Assembly: GCA_033557465.1 (NCBI GenBank)
Contig: CM066035.1
Location: 902,131,309 to 902,195,308 of the forward strand
Source of the DNA: Ichthyophis bannanicus
Taxonomy: Eukaryota > Chordata > Amphibia > Gymnophiona > Ichthyophiidae
Direction: 5' to 3'
DNA: 64,000 nt
Shown here: piece after piece, positions 1 through 14,000 of the stretch
Position numbering within the stretch: position 1 is the first letter of the stretch
How the letters are laid out: every line of letters begins with the position of its first letter
The notes under the pieces: generated by a model
What the model was told of the DNA's origin: nothing
Seen by the model: the letters and a program-made list of their open reading frames with translations, nothing else
Database searches by the model: none
Translations under genes and position numbers: made by a program

Positions 1-3000
1 AGAGAAAAGCAAACTAAAACAGACTATGCACACGTGGAGAAAACAGGAAGAAGGCTACGCAATACCTCAGGGGAGGGGGAGGAGTCAGGCAGGCAAGGAC
101 AGGAAAAAAGTTTAAACAAACAGCAGGTTCTGGGGAGAGAGATGTATTCAAAATGGCTACCACACAAAGCCCAGTTAGTTGAGAGAGGCAAGGTAAGTAC
201 AGCTGAGAGGGCTGAACTAGCACCCCACTAAAACAAACAATCAATAATTAAACAAACAGTTAGACAAACAGTAAATAATTAAATAAACAGCTAGAACTCA
301 CAGTAAGATGTCCCAGGAGGCAAATATCCCCTCACTAGCAGAGCTCTGTAAAAGTACAGCCCTTCTCTGGTCAGAGAAAAGCAAACTAAAACAGACTATG
401 CACACGTGGAGAAAACAGGAAGAAGGCTACGCAATACCTCAGGGGGAGGGGGAGGAGTCAGGCAGGCAAGGACAGGAAAAAAGTTTAAACAAACAGCAGG
501 TTCTGGGGAGAGAGATGTAATTCAAAATGGCTACCACACAAAGCCCAGTTAGTTGAGAGAGGCAAGGTAAGTACAGCTGAGAGGGCTGAACTAGCACACC
601 ACTAAAACAAACAATAAATAATTAAACAAACAGTTAGACAAACAGTAAATAATTAAATAAACAGCTAGAACTCACAGTAAGATGTCCCAGGAGGCAATAT
701 CCCCTCACTAGCAGAGCTCTGTAAAAGTACAGCCCTTCTCTGGTCAGAGGAAAAGCAAACTAAAACAGACTATGCACACGTGGAGAAAACAGGAAGAAGG
801 CTACGCAATACCTCAGGGGGAGGGGGAGGAGTCAGGCAGGCAAGGACAGGAAAAAAGTTTAAACAAACAGCAGGTTCTGGGGAGAGAGATGTAATTCAAA
901 ATGGCTACCACACAAAGCCCAGTTAGTTGAGAGAGGCAAGGTAAGTACAGCTGAGAGGGCTGAACTAGCACACCACTAAAACAAACAATAAATAATTAAA
1001 CAAACAGACAAACAGTAAATAATTAAATATACAGCTAGAACTCACAGTAAGATGTCCCAGGAGGCAAATATCCCCTCACTAGCAGAGCTCTGTAAAAGTA
1101 CAGCCCTTCTCTGGTCAGAGAAAAGCAAACTAAAACAGACTATGCACACGTGGAGAAAACAGGAAGAAGGCTACGCAATACCTCAGGGGGAGGGGGAGGA
1201 GTCAGGCAGGCAAGGACAGGAAAAAAGTTTAAACAAACAGCAGGTTCTGGGGAGAGAGATGTAATTCAAAATGGCTACCACACAAAGCCCAGTTAGTTGA
1301 GAGAGGCAAGGTAAGTACAGCTGAGAGGGCTGAACTAGCACACCACTAAAACAAACAATAAATAATTAAACAAACAGTTAGACAAACAGTAAATAATTAA
1401 AAAAACAGCTAGAACTCACAGTAAGATGTCCCAGGGGGCAAATTTCCCCTCACTAGCAGAGCTCTGTAAAAAGTACAGCCTTCTCTGGTCAGAGAAAAGC
1501 AAACTAAAACAGACTATGCACACGTGGAGAAAACAGGAAGAAGGGCTACACAATACCTCAGGGGGAGGGGGAGGAGTCAGGCAGGCAAGGACAGGAAAAA
1601 GTTTAAACAAACAGCAGGTTTCTGGGGAGAGAGATGTAATTCAAAATGGCTACCACACAAAGCCCAGTTAGTTGAGAGAGGCAAGGTAAGTACAGCTGAG
1701 AGGGCTGAACTAGCACACCACTAAAAACAAACAATAAATAATTAAACAAACAGTTAGACAAACAGTAAATAATTAAATAAACAGCTAGAACTCACAGTAA
1801 GATGTCCCAGGAGGCAAATATCCCCTCACTAGCAGAGCTCTGTAAAAGTACAGCCCTTCTCTGGTCAGAGAAAAGCAAACTAAAACAGACTATGCACACG
1901 TGGAGAAAACAGGAAGAAGGCTACACAATACCTCAGGGGGAGGGGGAGGAGTCAGGCAGGCAAGGACAGGAAAAAAGTTTAAACAAACAGCAGGTTCTGG
2001 GGAGAGAGATGTAATTCAAAATGGCTACCACACAAAGCCCAGTTAGTTGAGAGAGGCAAGGTAAGTACAGCTTAGAAGCCTGAACTAGCACACCACTAAA
2101 AACAAACAATAAATAATTAAACAAAACAGTTAGTCAAACAGTAAATATTTAAATATTCAGCTAGAACTCAAAGTAAGATGTCCCATGAGGCAAATATCAG
2201 CTCACTAGCAGAGCTATGTAAAGTACTGCCCTTCTCTGGTCAGAGAAAAGCAACTAAAACAGACTATGCACACGTGGAGAAAACAGGAAGAAGGCTACAC
2301 AATACCTCAGGGGGAGGGGGAGGAGTCAGGCAGGCAAGGACAGGAAAAAAGTTTAAACAAACAGCAGGTTCTGGGGAGAGAGATGTAATTCAAAATGGCT
2401 ACCACACAAAGCCCAGTTAGTTGAGAGAGGCAAGGTAAGTACAGCTGAGAGGGCTGAACTAGCACACCACTAAAACAAACAATAAATAATTAAACAAACA
2501 GTTAGACAAACAGTAAATAATTAAATAAACAGCTAGAACTCACAGTAAGATGTCCCAGGAGGCAAATATCCCCTCACTAGCAGAGCTCTGTAAAAGTACA
2601 GCCCTTCTCTGGTCAGAGAAAAGCAAACTAAAACAGACTATGCACACGTGGAGAAAACAGGAAGAAGGCTACACAATACCTCAGGGGGAGGGGGAGGAGT
2701 CAGGCAGGCAAGGACAGGAAAAATGTTTATACAAACAGCAGGTTCTGTGGTGAGAGATGTAATTCAAATGGGCTTCCACACAAAGCCCAGTTAGTTGAGA
2801 GAGGCAAGGTAAGTACAGCTGAGAGGGCTGAACTAGCACACCACTAAAACAAACAATAAATAATTAAACAAACAGTTAGACAAACAGTAAATAATTAAAT
2901 AAACAGCTAGAACTCACAGTAAGATGTCCCAGGAGGCAAATATCCCCTCACTAGCAGAGCTCTGTAAAAGTACAGCCCTTCTCTGGTCAGTGTTAATCAT

Positions 3001-6000
3001 TCTAAAACAGTCTATGCAGACGTGGAGTAATAAGGAAGAAGGCTACGCAATACCTCAGGGGGAGGGGGAGGAGTCAGGCAGGCAAGGACAGGAAAAAAGT
3101 TTAAACAAACAGCAGGTTCTGGGGAGAGAGATGTAATTCAAAATGGCTACCACACAAAGCCCAGTTAGTTGAGAGAGGCAAGGTAAGTACAGCTGAGAGG
3201 GCTGAACTAGCACACCACTAAACAAACAATAAATAATTAAACAAACAGTTAGACAAACAGTAAATAATTAAATAAACAGCTAGAACTCACAGTAAGATGT
3301 CCCAGGAGGCAATATCCCCTCACTAGCAGAGCTCTGTAAAAGTACAGCCCTTCTCTGGTCAGAGAAAAGCAAACTAAACAGACTATGCACACGTGGAGGG
3401 AAAACAGGAAGAAGGCTACGCAATACCTCAGGGGGAGGGGGGAGGAGTCGGCAGGCAAGGACAGGAAAAAGGTTTAAACAAACAGCAGGTTCTGGGGAGA
3501 GAGATGTAATTCAAAATGGCTACCACACAAGCCCAGTTAGTTGAGAGAGGCAAGGTAAGTACAGCTGAGAGGGCTGAACTAGCACACCACTAAAACAAAC
3601 AATAAATAATTAAACAAACAGTTAGACAAACAGTAAATAATTAAATAAACAGCTAGAACTCACAGTAAGATGTCCCAGGAGGCAAATATCCCCTCACTAG
3701 CAGAGCTCTGTAAAAGTACAGCCCTTCTCTGGTCAGAGAAAAGCAAACTAAAACAGACTATGCACACGTGGAGGAAAACAGGAAGAAGGCTACGCAATAC
3801 CTCAGGGGGGGAGGTGGAGGCAGGCAAGGACAGGAAAAAAGTTTAAAAACAGCAGGTTCTGGGGAGAGAGATGTAATTCAAAATGGCTACCACACAAAGC
3901 CCAGTTAGTTGAGAGAGGCAAGGTAAGTACCGCTGAGAGGGGGAACTAGCACACCACTAAAACAAACAATAAATAATTAAACAAACAGTTAGACAACAGT
4001 AAATAATTAAATAAACAGCTAGAACTCACAGGAGCTCTGTAAAAGTACAGCCCTTCTCTGGTCAGAGAAAAGCAAACTAAAACAGACTATGCACACGTGG
4101 AGAAAACAGGAAGAAGGCTACGCAATACCTCAGGGGGAGCAGGGGGAGGGAGAGGCAAGCAAGATGTAATTCAAAATGGCTACCACACAAAGCCCAGTTA
4201 GTTGAGAGAGGCAAGGTAAGTACAGCTGAGAGGGCTGAACTAGCACACCACTAAAACAACAATAAATAATTAAACAAACAGTTAGACAAACAGTAAATAA
4301 TTAAATAAACAGCTAGAACTCACAGTGACGATGTCCCAGGAGGCAATATCCCCTCACTAGCAGAGCTCTGTAAAAGTACAGCCCTTCTCTGGTCAGAGAA
4401 AAGCAAACTAAAACAGACTATGCACACGTGGAGAAAACAGGAAGAAGTCTACACAAAACCTCAGGGGGAGGGGGAGGAGTCAGGCAGGCAAGGACAGGAA
4501 AAAGTTTAAACAAACAGCAGGTTCTGGGGAGAGAGATGTAATTCAAAATGGCTACCACACAAAGCCCAGTTAGTTGAGAGAGGCAAGGTAAGTACAGCTG
4601 AGAGGGCTGAAACTAGCACACCACTAAACAAACAATACATAATTAAACAAACATTTAGACAAACAGTAAAATAATTAAATAAACAGCTAGAACTCACAGT
4701 AAGATGTCCCAGGAGGCAAATATCCCCTCACTAGCAGAGCTCTGTAAAAGTACAGCCCTTCTCTGGTCAGAGAAAAGCAAACTAAAACAGACTATGCACA
4801 CGTGGAGAAAACAGGAAGAAGGCTACGCAATACCTCAGGGGGAGGGGGAGGAGTCAGGCAGGCAAGGACAGGAAAAAAGTTTAAACAAAACAGCAGGTTC
4901 TGGGGAGAGAGATTAATTCAAAATGGCTACCACACAAAGCCCAGTTAGTTGAGAGAGGCAAGGTAAGTACAGCTGAGAGGGCTGAAATAGAACACCATTA
5001 AGACAAACAAAAAATAATAAAACAAACAGATACACAAACAGTCAAAAATACAATAAACAGAAAGAACTCACAGTAAGATGTCCCAGGAGGAAAATATCCC
5101 ATCACTAGCAGAGCTCTGTAAAACTAAAGCCCTTCTCTGGTCAGAGGAAAAGCAAACTAAAACAGACTATGCACACGTGGAGAAAACAGGAAGAAGGCTA
5201 CACAATACCTCAGGGGGAGGGGAGGAGTCAGGCAGGCAAGGACAGGAAAAAAGTTTAAACAAACAGCAGGTTCTGGGGAGAGAGATGTAATTCAAAATGG
5301 TACCAACACAAAGCCAGTTAGTTGAGAGAGGCAAGGTAAGTACAGCTGAGAGGGCTGAACTAGCACACCACTAAAACAAACAATAAATAATTAAACAAAC
5401 AGTTAGACAAACAGTAAATAATTAAATAAACAGCTAGAACTCACAGTAAGATGTCCAGGAGGCAAATATCCCCTCACTAGCAGAGCTCTGTAAAAGTACA
5501 GCCCTTCTCTGGTCAGAGAAAAGCAAACTAAAACAGACTATGCACACGTGGAGAAAACAGGAAGAAGGATCCACAATCCCTCAGGGGGAGGGGGAGGAGT
5601 CAGGCAGGCAAGGACAGGAAAAAAAGTGTTAAACAAACAGCAGGTTCTGGGGAGAGAGATGTAATTCAAAATGGCTCCCACACAAAGCCCAGTTAGTTGA
5701 GAGAGGCAAGGTAAGTACAGCTGAGAGGGCTGAACTAGCACACCACTAAAACAAACAATAAATAATTAAACCAACAGTTAGACAAACAGTAAATAATTAA
5801 ATAAACAGCTAGAACTCACAGTAAGATGTCCCAGGAGGCAAATATCCCATCACTAGCAGAGCTCTGTAAAAGTACAGCCCTTCTCTGGTCAGAGAAAAGC
5901 AAACTAAAACGACTATGCACACGTGGAGAAAACAGGAAGAAGGCTACGCAATACCTCAGGGGGAGGGGGAGGAGTCAGGCAGGCAGGACAGGAAAAAAGT

Positions 6001-6199
6001 TTAAACAAAACAGCAGGTTCTGGGGAGAGAGATGTAATTCAAAATGGCTACCACACAAAGCCCCAGTTAGTGGAGAGAGGCAAGGTAAGTACAGCTGAGA
6101 GGGCTGAACTAGCACACCACTAAAACAAACAATAAATAATTAAACAAACAGTTAGACAAACAGTAAATAATTAAATAAACAGCTAGAACTCACAGTAAG

Positions 6200-9100
6200 A
6201 TGTCCCAGGAGGCAAATATCCCCTCACTAGCAGAGCCTCTGTAAAAGTACAGCCCTTCTCTGGTCAGAGGAAAAGCAACTAAAACAGATATGCACACGTG
6301 GAGAAAACAGGAAGAAGGCTAAACAATACCTCAGGGGGAGGGGGAGGAGTCAGGCAGGCAAGGACAGGAAAAAAAGTTTTAAACAACCAGCAGGTTCTGG
6401 GGAGAGAGATGTAATTCAAATGGATACCACACAAAGCCCAGTTAGTGATGAGGAGGGCAAGGTAAGTACAGATTGAGAGGGCTGAACTAGCACACCACTC
6501 AAAACAAACAAATAAATAAATAATTAACAACAAACAGATTAGACAAACAGTAAAATAATTAAATAAATCAGCTAGAACCCACAGTAAGATGTCCCAGGAG
6601 GCAAATATCCCCTCACTAGCAGAGCTCTGTAGAAAAGTACAGCCCTTCTATGGTCAGAGAAAAGCAAACTAAAACAGGACTATGCACACGTGTGGAGAAA
6701 AACAGGACAGAAGGATACACCATACCTCAGGGGGGGGGAGGGAGGGAGAGGTCAGGCAGGCAAGGACAGGAAAAAAGTTTACACAAAACAGCAGGTTCTG
6801 GGGAGAGAGATGTTAAATTCAAAAGGCTTACCACACAAAAGCCCAGTTAGTTGAGAGAGGCAAGGTAAGTAAGCTGAGAGGGTCTGCTGAACTAGCACAC
6901 CACTAACAACAAAATCAATAAATAATTAAAACAAAAACAGTCTAGACAAACAGTAAATAACTTAAATAATACAGCTAGGACATCACAGTAAGCATGTCAC
7001 AGGAGGGCAAACAATCCCTCACTAGCAGAGCTCTGTAAAAGTACAGCCCTTCTCTGGTCAGAGAAAAAGGCAAACCTAAAACAGGACTATGCACACGTGG
7101 AGAAGAAAACAGGAAGAAGGCTACGCAATACCTCAGGGGGGGAGGGGGAGGAGTCAGGCAAGGCAAGGACAGGAGGAAAAAGGTTTAAAAACAACCAGCA
7201 GGTTCTGGGGAGAGACGATGTAATTCAAAATGGCTAACACACAAAGCCCAGTTAGGTGAGGAGAGGCACAGGTAAGTACAGCTGAGAGGGCTGAACTAGC
7301 CACACCACTAAAACAACACAATAAATAATTATTAAACAAACAGTTAGACAAACAGTACATAATTCAAAATAAAACAGCTAGAAAATACAGTAAGATGTCC
7401 CAGGAGGCAAATATCCCCTCACTAGCAGAGCTCTGTAAAAGTACAGCCCTTCTCTGGTCAGAGAAAGAAAAGCAAACCTAAAACAGACTATGCACACGTG
7501 GGAGAAAAACAGGAAGAAGGCTACGGCAATCCCTCAGGGGGAGGGGGAAAGGGGTCAGGCAGGCAAGGATAGGAACAAAAAGTTTAAACAAAACAGCAGT
7601 TTCTGGGCTCGAGAGAGGATGTTAAGCAAAATGGGCTACCACAAAAAAAAGCCCAGTTAGTTGAGAGAGGAAAGGTACGTACAGCTGCGAGGATGCTGAA
7701 CTAGCACACCACCTAAAAAAAAACAATAAATAATTTAAACAAACAGTTAGACCAAACACGTAAATATATTAACAATAAACCAGCTACGAACTAACAAGTA
7801 AGATGTCCCAGGAGGCAAATANNNNNNNNNNNNNNNNNNNNNNNNNNNNNNNNNNNNNNNNNNNNNNNNNNNNNNNNNNNNNNNNNNNNNNNNNNNNNNN
7901 NNNNNNNNNNNNNNNNNNNNNNNNNNNNNNNNNNNNNNNNNNNNNNNNNNNNNNNNNNNNNNNNNNNNNNNNNNNNNNNNNNNNNNNNNNNNNNNNNNNN
8001 NNNNNNNNNNNNNNNNNNNNNNNNNNNNNNNNNNNNNNNNNNNNNNNNNNNNNNNNNNNNNNNNNNNNNNNNNNNNNNNNNNNNNNNNNNNNNNNNNNNN
8101 NNNNNNNNNNNNNNNNNNNNNNNNNNNNNNNNNNNNNNNNNNNNNNNNNNNNNNNNNNNNNNNNNNNNNNNNNNNNNNNNNNNNNNNNNNNNNNNNNNNN
8201 NNNNNNNNNNNNNNNNNNNNNNNNNNNNNNNNNNNNNNNNNNNNNNNNNNNNNNNNNNNNNNNNNNNNNNNNNNNNNNNNNNNNNNNNNNNNNNNNNNNN
8301 NNNNNNNNNNNNNNNNNNNNNCCCTTCTCTGGTCAGAGAGGAAAAAGTCAAACTAAACACAAGGACTATGCACACGTTGGAGGAAAACAGGAAGAAGGCT
8401 AAGCAATAACCTCAGGGGGAGGGGTTTAGAGGAGGTCAGGGCAGGCAAGGACAGGAAAAAAGTTTTTTGAAAAAAACAGCAGGAGTGTTTGGGGAGAGAG
8501 ATGTAATTCAAAATGGCGTGGTGGAGCCGGGGGACAAAAAGCCCCGAGTTAGTTGAGCGAGGCAAGGTAAAGTACAGCTGAGAGGGCCTGAACTAGCAAC
8601 ACCACTAAAACAACACAACGTAAATAATTCAAACAAAAAAGTTATGACAAACAGTAACTAATTAAAATACACATCTAGAACTCAACAGTAAGATGTCCCA
8701 GGAGGCAAATATCCCCTCACTTAGCAGCGCTTCTGTAAAAGGTACAGCCCCTTCCTCTGGTCAGAGAAAAGGCCAAAAACTAAAACAGTACTATGCCACA
8801 CGTGGAGAAAACAGGAAGAAGGCTACACAATACATCAGGGGAGGGGGAGGGAGTCATGCAGGCAAGGTCAGGAATAAAGTTTAAACAAACATCAGGTTCT
8901 GGGGAGATAGTTGTAATTCAAAATGGCTACCACACAAAGCCCAGGTTAGTTGAGAGAGGCAAGGTAAGTACAGCGCTGAGGAGGGCTGAACTAGCACACC
9001 ACTAAAACAAACAATAAATAATTAAACAAACAGTTAGACCAAACAGTAAATAATTAAATAAACAGCTAGAACTCACAGTCAAGATGTCCCAGGACGGCAA

Positions 9101-11000
9101 ATACCCCCTCACTAGCAGAGCTCCTGTAAAAGTCCAGCCCTTCTCTGGTTCAGAGAAAAGCAAACTAAAACAGACCTATGCCACCACGTGGAGGGAAATA
9201 CAGGAAGAAGGCTACGCAATTACCTCAGGGGGAGAGGGGGAGGAGTCAGGCAGGCAAGGGACAGGAAAAAAGTTTAAACAAACAGCAGCGGTTCTGGGGA
9301 GGAGAGATGTAATTCAAAATGGCTGGTACCAACACAAAGACCATTAGTTGAGAGAGCGCAAGGTAACGGACAGCTGACGAGGCGGTGAACTAGCACACCA
9401 CCTAAAACAAAACAATAAATAATTAAAACAAAACAGTTAGACAAACAGTAAATAATTAAATAAACATCTAGAACTCACAGTAAGATGTCCCAGGAGGCAA
9501 AACTCCGCCCCTAGCAGAGACTCTGGAAAAGTACAGCCCTTCTCTGATAATAGAAAAGCAAACTAAAACAGACTATTCACACGTGGATAAGACATGAAGA
9601 AGGCCCTACGCAATACCTCAGGGGGAGGGGGAGGGAGTCATGGCATGCAAGGACAGGACAAAAGTTTAAACAAACAGCATGTTCTGGGGAGAGAGATGTA
9701 ATTCAAAATGGCTACCACCCAAACGACCAGTTAGTTGAGAGAGGCAAGGTAAGTACAGCTGAGACGGGCTGAAAAACTAGCACACCACTAAAACAAACAA
9801 TAAATAATTAAACAACACAGTTAGACAAAACAGTAAATAATTAAATAAACAGCTAGAACTCACAGTAAGATGTCCCAGGAGGCAAATATCCCCTCACTAG
9901 CAGAGCTCTGTAAAAGTACAGCCCTTCTCTGGTCATAGAAACAGCAAACTAAAACAGAACTATGCAACACGTTAGAGAAAACAGGAAGAAGGCTACGCAA
10001 TACCTCAGGGGGAGGGGGAGGAGGGCAGGCAGGGCAAGGACAGGAAAAAAGTTTAAACAAACAAGCAGTGTCTGGGGCAGAGAGATGTAATTCAAAATGG
10101 CTACCACACAAAGCCCAGTTAGTGTGTTTTGAGAGAGGCAAGGTAAGTACAGCTGAGAGCGGCTGAACTAGCACACCACGTAAAACAAACAATACATAAT
10201 TAAACAAACAGTTAGAACAACAGTAACAGAATTAAATAAACAGCTAGAACTCACAGTAAGATGTCCCAGAAGAGGCAAATATTACCCCTCACTAGCAGAG
10301 CGCTGTAAAAGTACATGCCCTTTCTCTGGTCAGAGAAAAGCAAACTAAAACAGACTATGCCACACGTGGAGGGAAAACAGGAAGAAGGCTAACGCAATAC
10401 CTCATGGGGAAGGGGGAGGAGTCAGGCAGGCAAGGCTACAAGGAAAAAAAGTTTAAACAAACAGCAGGTTTCTGGGGAGAGAGATGTAATTGCACAATGG
10501 CTACCACACAAAGCCCAGTTAGTTGAGAGAGGCAAGGTAAGTACAGCTGAGAGGGCTGAACTAGCACACCACTAAAAAAAACCAATAAATAAATAATCAA
10601 ACTGTTAGACAAACAGTAAATAATTAAATAAACAGCTAGAACTCACAGTAAGATGTCCCAGTAGGCAAATATCCCCTCACTAGCAGAGCTCTGTAAAAGT
10701 ACAGCCCTTCTCTGGTCAGAGAAAAGCAAACTAAAACAGACAATGCACACGAGGAGAAAACAGGAAGAAGGCTACGCAATACCTCAGGGGGAGGGGGAGG
10801 AGTCAGGCAGGCAAGGACAGGAAAAAAGTTAAACAAAAAGAAGGATCTGGTGAGAGAGATGAAAACCAAAAAGTCTACAACACAAAGCCCAGTAAGTTGA
10901 TAGATTCAAGCTAAGTACAGCAGAGAGGGCTGAACAAGAACACCACTAAAACAAACAATAAAATAATTAAACAACCGTTAGACAAACAGTAAATAATTAA
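6200..11000. other. Indel-rich, probably unpolished part of the satellite
   Basis: Monomers here carry many scattered one- and two-base insertions and deletions, often at homopolymers, rising towards the N gap on both sides and falling away from it. Monomers at 0-4 kb and beyond 22 kb are nearly free of them. The symmetry around the gap and the indel bias point to raw long-read consensus errors rather than biological decay. Unit-level variants called in this block should not be trusted. Confidence 0.75.
7822..8321. other. Assembly gap of exactly 500 N
   Basis: The run of N is exactly 500 bases, which suggests a conventional placeholder rather than a measured length. It sits inside the satellite, so the true number of missing monomers is unknown. 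The two ORF-like calls that span it are artefacts. Confidence 0.99.
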
Positions 11001-14000
11001 ATAAACAGCTAGAACTCACGTAAGATGTCCCAGGAGGCAAATATCCCCTCACTAGCAGAGCTCTGTAAAAGTACAGCCCTTCTCTGGTCAGAGAAAAGCA
11101 AACTAAAACAGACTATGCACACGTGGAGGGAAAACAGGAAGAAGGCTACTCAATACCTCAGGGGGAGGGGGAGGAGTCAGGCAGGCAAGGACAGGAAAAA
11201 AAGTTTAAACAAAACAGCAGGTTCTGGGGAGAGAGATGTAATTCAAAATGGCTACCACACAAAGCCCAGTAGTTGAGAGAGGCAAGGTAAGTACAGCTGA
11301 GAGGGCTGAACTAGCACACCACTAAAACAAACAATAAATAATTAAAACAAACAGTAGACAAACAGTAAATAATTAAATAAACAGCTAGAAACTCACAGTA
11401 AGATGTCCCAGGAGGCCAAATATCCCCTCACTAGCAGAGCTCTGTAAAAGTACAGCCCTTCTCTGGTCAGAGAAAAGCAAACTAAAACAGACTATGCACA
11501 CGTGGAGAAAACAGGAAGAAGGCTACGCAATACCTCAGGGGGAGGGGGAGGAGTCAGGCAGGCAAGGACAGGAAAAAAGTTTAAAACAAACAGCAGGTTC
11601 TTGGAGAGAGATGTAATTCAAAATGGCTACCACACAAAGCCCAGTTAGTTGAGAGAGGCAAGGTAAGTACAGCTGAGAGGGCTGAACTAGCACACCACTA
11701 AAACAAACAAAAAATAATTAAACAAACAGTTAGACAAACAGTAAATAATTAAATAAACAGCTAGAACTCACAGTAAGATGTCCCAGGAGGCAAATATCCC
11801 CTCACTAGCAGAGCTCTGTAAAAGTACAGCCCTTCTCTGGTCAGAGAAAAGCAAACTAAACAGACTATGCACACGTGGAGAAAAACAGGAAGAAGGCTAC
11901 GCAATACCTCAGGGGGAGGGGGAGGAGTCAGGCAGGCAAGGACAGGAAAAAAAGTTTAAACAAACAGCAGGTTCTGGGGAGGAGAGATGTAATTCAAAAT
12001 GGCTACCACACAAAGCCCAGTTAGTTGAGGAGAGGCAAGGTAAGTACAGCTGAGAGGGCTGAACTAGCACACCACTAAAACAAACAATAAATAATTAAAC
12101 AAACAGTTAGACAAACAGTAAATAATTAAATAAACAGCTAGAACTCACAGTAAGATGTCCCAGGAGGCAAATATCCCCTCACTAGCAGAGCTCTGTAAAA
12201 GTACAGCCCTTCTCTGGTCAGAGAAAAGCAAACTAAAACAGACTATGCACACGTGGAGAAAACAGGAAGAAGGCTACGCAATACCTCAGGGGGAGGGGGA
12301 GGAGTCAGGCAGGCAAGGACAGGAAAAAAGTTTAAACAAACAGCAGGTTCTGGGGAGAGAGATGTAATTCAAAATGGCTACCACACAAAGCCAGTTAGTT
12401 GAGAGAGGCAAGGTAAGTACAGCTGAGAGGGCTGAACTAGCACACGATTAAAACAAACAATAAATAATTAAACAAACAGTTAGACAAACAGGTAAATAAT
12501 TAAATAAACAGCTAGAACTCACAGTAAGATGTCCCAGGAGGCAAATATCCCCTCACTAGCAGAGCTCTGTAAAAGTACAGCCCTTCTCTGGTCAGAGAAA
12601 AGCAAACTAAAACAGGGGACTATGCACACGTGGAGAAAACAGGAAGAAGGCTACGCAATACCTCAGGGGGAGGGGGAGGAGTCAGGCAGGCAAGGACAGG
12701 AAAAAAGTTTAAACAAACAGCAGGTTCTGGGGAGAGAGATGTAATTCAAAATGGCTACCACACAAAGCCCAGTTAGTTGAGAGAGGCAAGGTAAGTACAG
12801 CTGAGAGGGCTGAACTAGCACACCACTAAAACAAACAATAAATAATTAAACAAACAGTTAGACAAACAGTAAATCATTAAATAAACAGCTAGAACTCACA
12901 GTAAGATGTCCCAGGAGGCAAATATCCCCTCACTAGCAGAGCTCTGTAAAAGTACAGCCATTCTCTGGTCAGATAAAAGAAAAATAAAACAGAATATGCA
13001 CACGTGGAGAAAACATGAATAAGGCTACAAAATACCTCAGGGGGAGGGGGAGGAGTCAGGCATGCAATGACAGGAAAAAAGTTTAAACAAACAGCAGGTT
13101 CTGGGGAGAGAGATGTAATTCAAAAATGGCTACCACACAAAGCCCAGTTAGTTGAGAGAGGCAAGGTAAGTACAGCTGAGAGGGCTGAACTAGCACACCA
13201 CTAAAACAAACAATAAATAATTAAACAAACAGTTAGACAAACAGTAAATAATTAAATAAACAGCTAGAACTCACAGTAAGATGTCCCAGGAGGCAAATAT
13301 CCCCTCACTAGCAGAGCTCTGTAAAAGTACAGCCCTTCTCTGGTCAGAGAAAAGCAAACTAAAACAGGACTATGCACACGTGGAGAAACAGGAAGAAGGC
13401 TACGCAATACCTCAGGGGGAGGGGGAGGAGTCAGGCAGGCAAGGACAGGAAAAAAAGTTTAAACAAACAGCAGGTTCTGGGGAGAGAGATGTAATTCAAA
13501 ATGGCTACCAACACAAAGCCCAGTTAGTTGAGAGAGGCAAGGTAAGTACAGCTGAGAGGGCTGAAACTAGCACACCACTAAAACAAACAATAAATAATTA
13601 AACAAACAGTTAGACAAACAGTAAATAATTAAATAAACAGCTAGAACTCACAGTAAGATGTCCCAGGAGGCAAATATCCCCTCACTAGCAGAGCTCTGTA
13701 AAAAGTACAGCCCTTCTCTGGTCAGAGAAAAGCAAACTAAAACAGACTATGCACACGTGGAGAAAACAGGAAGAAGGCTACACATACCTCAGGGGGAGGG
13801 GGAGGAGTCAGGCAGGCAAGGACATGAAAAATTTTTAAACAAACAGCAGGTTATGGGGAGAGAGATGTTATTAAAAATGGCTACCACACAAAGCCCAGTT
13901 ATTTGAGAGAGGCAAGGTAAGTACAGCTGAGAGGGATGAACTAGCACACCAATAAAACAAACAATAAATAATTAAACAAACAGTTAGACAAACAGTAAAT

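Noticed and set aside
7791..8402. Two long ORFs across the gap
   Set aside because: They consist of N-derived X residues.
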